In this document: positions 45,212 to 48,497 of the stretch, piece after piece
Layout: each line of letters begins with the position of its first letter
How positions within the stretch are numbered: the first letter of the stretch is position 1
Source of the DNA: Desulfovibrio sp.
GTDB taxonomy: Bacteria > Desulfobacterota > Desulfovibrionia > Desulfovibrionales > Desulfovibrionaceae
Assembly (NCBI RefSeq): GCF_014803725.1
Contig: NZ_JAAVBE010000007.1
Location: forward strand, 45,037 to 93,533
Length of the DNA stretch: 48,497 nt
Reading direction: 5' to 3'
The notes under the pieces: model-generated
Database searches by the model: none
What the model was told of the DNA's origin: nothing
What the model saw: the letters and a program-made list of their open reading frames with translations, nothing else
Program-made: the position numbers and the translations under genes

Positions 45212-45544
45212 ATGAGCGCCACGGAACCGCCCAAGGTCAGGCTTGATGACCTGGTAATACCTCACCCCGAAAAAACCTTTTTTGTGCGCGCTGCTGGCGA
45301 GTCCATGCTTGGCGCCGGCATCATGCCCGGAGACCTCCTGCTGGTGGAGAGGGCCGAGGACGCGCCCTCGGGGAAGATCGTCATCGCTGCCCTGGACGGC
45401 GAGGTCACGGTCAAGCGCCTCTATCGTGGCCGCGGCCGCGTGTTGCTGCGCCCGGAGAATCCCGCCTACCAGGACATCAACATCACAGGGCGCGACGACG
45501 CCCGCATTGTGGGTATCGTCATCGCCGCCCTGCATGCCTGCTAG
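45212..45544 (+). CDS. UmuD'-like S24 peptidase-fold protein
   Basis: A 110-residue protein matching the C-terminal half of UmuD/LexA. Ser31 in AAGESMLGAGIMPGDLLLVERA and Lys68 in DGEVTVKRLYR are the catalytic pair, 37 residues apart as in E. coli UmuD (Ser60, Lys97). The protein starts after the point where UmuD's Cys-Gly cleavage site would be, so it looks like a ready-made UmuD'. No umuC follows; the next gene lies on the opposite strand with its stop overlapping by four bases. It is the only plus-strand gene of the phage end. It could assist a host polymerase V or act as a regulator lacking a DNA-binding domain. The ribosome site is weak. Confidence 0.85.
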   Translation: MSATEPPKVRLDDLVIPHPEKTFFVRAAGESMLGAGIMPGDLLLVERAEDAPSGKIVIAALDGEVTVKRLYRGRGRVLLRPENPAYQDINITGRDDARIVGIVIAALHAC

Positions 45545-46287
45545 TCCTCGCCCGGCCCTGCCGTAAGCCCGGCAAGCCGCTCCCGGCTTATGGCGTAATA
45601 CTCGGGCGAAAGCTCGATGCCCATGTAGCTGCGCCCCGTGGCCACGCACGCCTCGCCCACGGAAGCGGCGCCCATGAAGGGGTCAAGCACTGTGGCGCCC
45701 GGCTTGGTCACGGCCAGCAAGTCCTCCAGCAGGGGCACAGGCTTGCCGGCCAGGTGCAGCTTGCGGGCGTGGTTGAGGACGTGCGAATACATGCCCGGCA
45801 GGCACGCTTGCGAGGGCGCGTCAAGGCGCCCCTTGCTGGCGAAAAGGATGTACTCGCATTGAGGCCGGAAGCGGCCCGGCATGGGCCGGCCCACGCGCTT
45901 GCCCCATACCACTATGCCCCGCCAGATCCATCCGGCGCCCTGGAGGGCGTCAGACAGCGCCGGAAGCTGCCGCCAGTCCGTAAACACCATGAGCGGCGCG
46001 CCGTCACGGCACAGGCGCCAGCACTCGGAAAGCCAGAACGTACACCAGCGCGCCCAGCTATGTTGATCCTTGACATCGCCGAGCATGGCCGGGAACGGCC
46101 GCTTGTAGCCGGTGCTACGGTATTTCTGGGCCGGCTCGCCCTGGCGCTCGCCCAGGGTAAGACCACCACTGGAATAGGGCGGATCAGTCAGCACGGCATC
46201 AACACAGCCCGCGGGCAGTCCGGCCAGCACGGCCAGGGCGTCCCCCTGGTAGAGCGCCACAGGCCCGGAAGAGAAAATCTCCACCAT
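45541..46287 (-). CDS. Phage DNA methyltransferase (beta-class order)
   Basis: A 248-residue SAM-dependent methyltransferase acting on adenine N6 or cytosine N4. DPPYSSGG begins at residue 35 and DPFMGAAS near residue 202, so the catalytic motif precedes the SAM motif, the beta-class order. Between them lie WCTFWLSECWRLCRDGAPLMVF and IVVWGKRVGRPMPGRFRPQ, typical of small phage enzymes. The start at 46,287 has GGAG nine bases upstream; a longer open frame to 46,530 overlaps mom. No restriction partner is visible. It is last in the com-mom unit, and methylation of its own promoter region could regulate mom, as Dam does in Mu. Confidence 0.92.
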   Translation of the reverse strand: MVEIFSSGPVALYQGDALAVLAGLPAGCVDAVLTDPPYSSGGLTLGERQGEPAQKYRSTGYKRPFPAMLGDVKDQHSWARWCTFWLSECWRLCRDGAPLMVFTDWRQLPALSDALQGAGWIWRGIVVWGKRVGRPMPGRFRPQCEYILFASKGRLDAPSQACLPGMYSHVLNHARKLHLAGKPVPLLEDLLAVTKPGATVLDPFMGAASVGEACVATGRSYMGIELSPEYYAISRERLAGLTAGPGED

Positions 46288-46360
46288 ATTAAAAGGCTCC
46301 ACGGGCCGTCTGGCGGCTCGGCGTTGGGGCTCGAGGCCCGCAGGGATTGTGGGGGCGGCG

Positions 46361-47086
46361 CTAGGCGCCCGGCTTGGGATAGGGCTGCACGGGCAGGCGC
46401 AGGCGCCGCCGCCAGTCGGACTTAAGGAAGCGAATGTAGCGGAATTGACGCCACCGCACCTCCTGGGCGCGGTGAATATTGGCGCGCAGGTATGCCGAAC
46501 GCCCCCCTCGGCCGCGGGCTGTGGCGGCAATCATGTGGTAGATCTCGCCGTCCAGCAGGTAAAAGGTGGTGAGATGGGCGCCCAGGTAGAGGAAGCTGCA
46601 CGCCTGGTACACCACGCCCAGGCCCTTGCAACGCTCGTCCGAAAAGGACTGTACCCACGCCACGCCCGGGCAGGCCCGGCGTATGTATTTAAGGGCGTAG
46701 CTTATGGCGCGGCTCTCGGTGTTGCGCGGCGCGTCGTCCGAAAGCCACATGCGGTTGAGCTCCAGGTATTGCCCCTGCACCGTGCCCGCGACGACCTTGC
46801 CGGCGCGGGCGGGCTGGAGCGCGTAGCCCCATTGCAGCACGCCCTCAAAGGCGCCCTCGCGGAAGACGCCCAGGTGGATATAACTGTTGTTGACTATGCT
46901 GTGGCTGTAGTGGTGGCGCACTATAACCTCACGCGCCAGGCGCCCGGGGATCTGCGCCACGTACAAGGCGGCGCTGCCAAAGCCTTGCGGCCCTGTGGCG
47001 CCCATGAGATAGCCCGGGGCGCCCCCGGCGGGCGGCAAATACGCGCTCAAGGCCGGGGGATGGTAAGGCTTGCGTTGTGCGGGCAT
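46361..47086 (-). CDS. Mom-like DNA adenine modification protein
   Basis: Mu Mom converts adenine to an N6-carbamoylmethyl form, protecting phage DNA from restriction. This 241-residue protein shows Mom-type blocks: VRHHYSHSIVNNSYIHLGVF, FEGVLQWGYALQP, ELNRMWLSDDAPRNTESRAI and WVQSFSDERCKGLGVVYQACSF, in the GNAT-like fold order. It ends in a basic region (RFLKSDWRRRLRLPV). A strong ribosome site, GGGAGG, precedes the ATG at 47,086. com lies 61 bases upstream and the methyltransferase 73 bases downstream. In Mu, Com exposes the mom ribosome site; a structure covering 47,087-47,147 would be expected, and this leader has a GCGGC/GCCGC-type pairing potential. Confidence 0.88.
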   Translation of the reverse strand: MPAQRKPYHPPALSAYLPPAGGAPGYLMGATGPQGFGSAALYVAQIPGRLAREVIVRHHYSHSIVNNSYIHLGVFREGAFEGVLQWGYALQPARAGKVVAGTVQGQYLELNRMWLSDDAPRNTESRAISYALKYIRRACPGVAWVQSFSDERCKGLGVVYQACSFLYLGAHLTTFYLLDGEIYHMIAATARGRGGRSAYLRANIHRAQEVRWRQFRYIRFLKSDWRRRLRLPVQPYPKPGA

Positions 47087-47147
47087 GGAACCTCCCGAAG
47101 AGGCTCCCGGCCTGCGCGGCAGGGGCTCGCGGCCCTCAAGAGTTAGA

Positions 47148-47312
47148 CTAGCCGGCTTTCGCGGGCTCGGCGGGCCTGGACGGCACGGCCCGCAAGGTGT
47201 TGTACGCCCCGCAACGTGGGCACTTGTGGACAATGTGGGCGTCACGCGCCCAGCCCCGGGCCAGCAGCTTGTTGCACTGGCCGCACCTGATCTCTCTGTC
47301 TCTTGGCTCCAT
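47148..47312 (-). CDS. Com-like zinc-finger translational activator of mom
   Basis: A 54-residue protein with two Cys pairs (C10-x2-C13 and C31-x2-C34): MEPRDREIRCGQCNKLLARG, then KCPRCGAYNTLRAV, and a Pro/Ala tail. This is the Mu Com layout, a zinc finger that binds mom mRNA and frees its start. It is directly upstream of mom on the same strand. Confidence 0.88.
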   Translation of the reverse strand: MEPRDREIRCGQCNKLLARGWARDAHIVHKCPRCGAYNTLRAVPSRPAEPAKAG

Positions 47313-47525
47313 GGCGTGCCTGGGAGTTGCGCCCCAATGAGCGGCCCGCTAGACTGCTTGCGCCCCCTGCAAAGGGCAAACAGCAGGCGGATACCTTGCG
47401 GACGTGACACAGCCGTCCGTGGGGCCGTGGCGGCCCGCCCCAGCGGGCCGTCGGTGGGGGCGTTGCCGCGCCCCCGCCACTGCCAAAGATTCCTCAAAGC
47501 CCTCTGCGATTTTCAAAGAACCGGG

Positions 47526-47651
47526 TCAGCGGCGTGTAAATCCGCAGCACGGGCAGACCCGCATGAGCCGCCCCGCCATCAGCACCAGGCGCAAGGTGTG
47601 GCCGCAAACGGGGCACTCGCGCCCCGGGAAGGCGTGCACGCCGCCCCGCAT
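47526..47651 (-). CDS. Small zinc-ribbon protein between tail fibre and com
   Basis: A 41-residue protein with C13-x2-C16 (ECPVCGHTL) and C33-x2-C36 (VCPCCGFTRR), 16 residues apart. Its ATG lies one base after the tail-fibre stop, so it is coupled to that gene. It may be a second Com-like RNA-binding protein, but it lacks other similarity. The 213 bases between it and com hold GC-rich inverted repeats (GGCCCGCC with GGCGGGCC) and no gene. Confidence 0.65.
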   Translation of the reverse strand: MRGGVHAFPGRECPVCGHTLRLVLMAGRLMRVCPCCGFTRR

Positions 47652-47652
47652 A

Positions 47653-48497
47653 TCAGGCCTCCTGCGCCTTTTTCACAGTGGGCTCCTCGGGCCAGGGCGT
47701 GAGCTCGCCGCCGCCGTCCCAAGGCGCCCCCGGCTGGTGGTTCAGCTCCCGGATAGCCTTGCGATAGCTGAACATCGCCGCTCGGTCTGTATCACTAAGA
47801 GGATAGTCCGGCTGCACCAGCTTGTCGGTCTCGGTAAGTTTGGCCGCGCAGGCCTGTTGAAGCAGACTGAAGCGCTCAGCCTCGGTATCCGGGTCCGCAA
47901 GCCATGCCACCCGCGCTTCCGCCGCCTTCTCCGCGCGGATTTCCAGCCACGCCGCTTCGGAAATCATCCCCTCGGCGAGCTTCGCTTCCGCGTCCTCTTC
48001 GCGCCAGACCGAGCCCTGCCCGGTTTCGGGGTCGTAGAGGTTGACGGTCACGGGAGCGGCCGCTACGCGGGGTGCCATCCGCCGGGCCGCAAACGTGGCA
48101 GGCGCGGGAGCTTGCCCATTGTCCTTGGCGCGGTTCCAGAAACGAAGGCGCACGGCGCCCTGGGCGCCCTTGGCGGCGTACGATACTCCATCGTTCCACC
48201 ACGCGCACCCGCCAGCTCCAAAAAACGTCCCTGCATTCGCGGCGGTCGACCCAAGGCTCACGCCACCACCAAGACCGGCGCCAGGTGTGTGGTAAGAACC
48301 TGCTGTCCGATTTAGTACCGGGACTTCAGCGGAGCGAAAAGCTGTTTGGCTGTTGTGCATGTCAGTTTCTGGCACTTCCCCCGGGTAGGTTGGCGTCATG
48401 TCCTCGAACACGCCCGGAGCGAAAGTCGTCTGGCCGCCTGCGGTGTTGACGCCAGACCCGGGACTCGTGATGGGATTGCCGCCGGCGCCCACAGTGA
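47653..48497 (-). CDS. Phage tail fibre protein with assembly-type C-terminus, 5' end outside window
   Basis: An open frame entering from the right edge, at least 281 residues. The N-terminal visible part is Gly/Ser/Thr-rich with low-complexity loops (GAGLGGGVSLGSTAANAG, then FFGAGGCAWWNDGVSY), typical of a receptor-binding tail-fibre tip. KGAQGAVRLRFWNRA ends that part. The last 130 residues (NLYDPETGQGSVWREEDAEA, then AAMFSYRKAIRELNHQPGAP) resemble tail-fibre assembly or DUF4376-like domains, so a fusion of fibre and chaperone seems likely. Several such proteins sit next to com-mom in Mu relatives. Confidence 0.75.
   Translation of the reverse strand, partial: TVGAGGNPITSPGSGVNTAGGQTTFAPGVFEDMTPTYPGEVPETDMHNSQTAFRSAEVPVLNRTAGSYHTPGAGLGGGVSLGSTAANAGTFFGAGGCAWWNDGVSYAAKGAQGAVRLRFWNRAKDNGQAPAPATFAARRMAPRVAAAPVTVNLYDPETGQGSVWREEDAEAKLAEGMISEAAWLEIRAEKAAEARVAWLADPDTEAERFSLLQQACAAKLTETDKLVQPDYPLSDTDRAAMFSYRKAIRELNHQPGAPWDGGGELTPWPEEPTVKKAQEA

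Larger units (their letters stand above)
45070..48497 (-). mobile_element. Right end of a Mu-like prophage (continues beyond window)
   Basis: The gene order from the window edge inward is tail fibre, zinc-ribbon protein, com, mom, DNA methyltransferase, which parallels the Mu right end (tail fibres, com, mom, attR). A terminal 5'-TG at 45,070 is followed by candidate MuA-type sites. The other end and the 5-bp target duplication lie outside the window. Confidence 0.7.

Overview
The window is high-GC chromosomal DNA of a sulfate-reducing Desulfovibrionaceae member, most likely Desulfovibrio close to D. desulfuricans. The markers are a periplasmic tetraheme cytochrome c3, a D. desulfuricans-type bacterioferritin, an adenylate kinase with the Cys-His-Cys-Cys metal site described from D. 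gigas, and a futalosine-type menaquinone gene. Names come from reading the translations by eye; no database search was possible.

Core chromosome (1-30,520). Mostly housekeeping genes: a partial unknown gene at the left edge, ilvD, an RNB exoribonuclease, plsY, thrC, a structured intergenic element, neuB with an overlapping surface-carbohydrate transferase-like gene and a Sel1-repeat protein, bfr, rplM-rpsI, a YcaO enzyme, ilvA, cytochrome c3, a long Ala/Pro/Glu-rich protein, a menaquinone block (menG/ubiE, mqnB, polyprenyl synthase) mixed with a nucleotide-sugar dehydrogenase, a PurS-PurL fusion, galE, adk and a RumA-type rRNA methyltransferase.

Integrative mobilizable element (30,554-44,870). 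It sits in the 3' part of an initiator tRNA-Met gene. A 57-bp direct repeat (30,554-30,610 and 44,814-44,870) bounds it, a tyrosine recombinase lies beside the right copy, and candidate recombinase arm sites (TTTCTAACC) occur inside both ends. The backbone is a MobV relaxase, a candidate oriT, a MobC-like protein, a Toprim/DUF927 primase-helicase and a small HTH protein. Cargo is a frameshifted Sel1 gene, a decayed IS481-type insertion sequence, an AT-rich three-gene overlapping operon of unknown function, and an overlapping pair made of an AlbA_2 (Schlafen-like) ATPase-type regulator and a membrane/coiled-coil protein.

Junction and prophage (44,871-48,497). After the right att copy come about 200 bp that look like the 3' tail of a second integrase gene using the same tRNA. 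These appear to be cut at 45,070 by the right end of a Mu-like prophage. The prophage reads, from the window edge inward to its end: tail fibre, zinc-ribbon protein, com, mom, a DNA methyltransferase and, on the opposite strand, a UmuD'-like peptidase. The same tRNA locus has therefore collected at least two integrative elements and a transposing phage.

The best candidates for undescribed biology are the three-gene unknown operon (34,310-35,664), the AlbA_2/membrane pair (41,054-43,416), the com-mom-methyltransferase module, and the switch-like structured leader before neuB (6,939-7,093).
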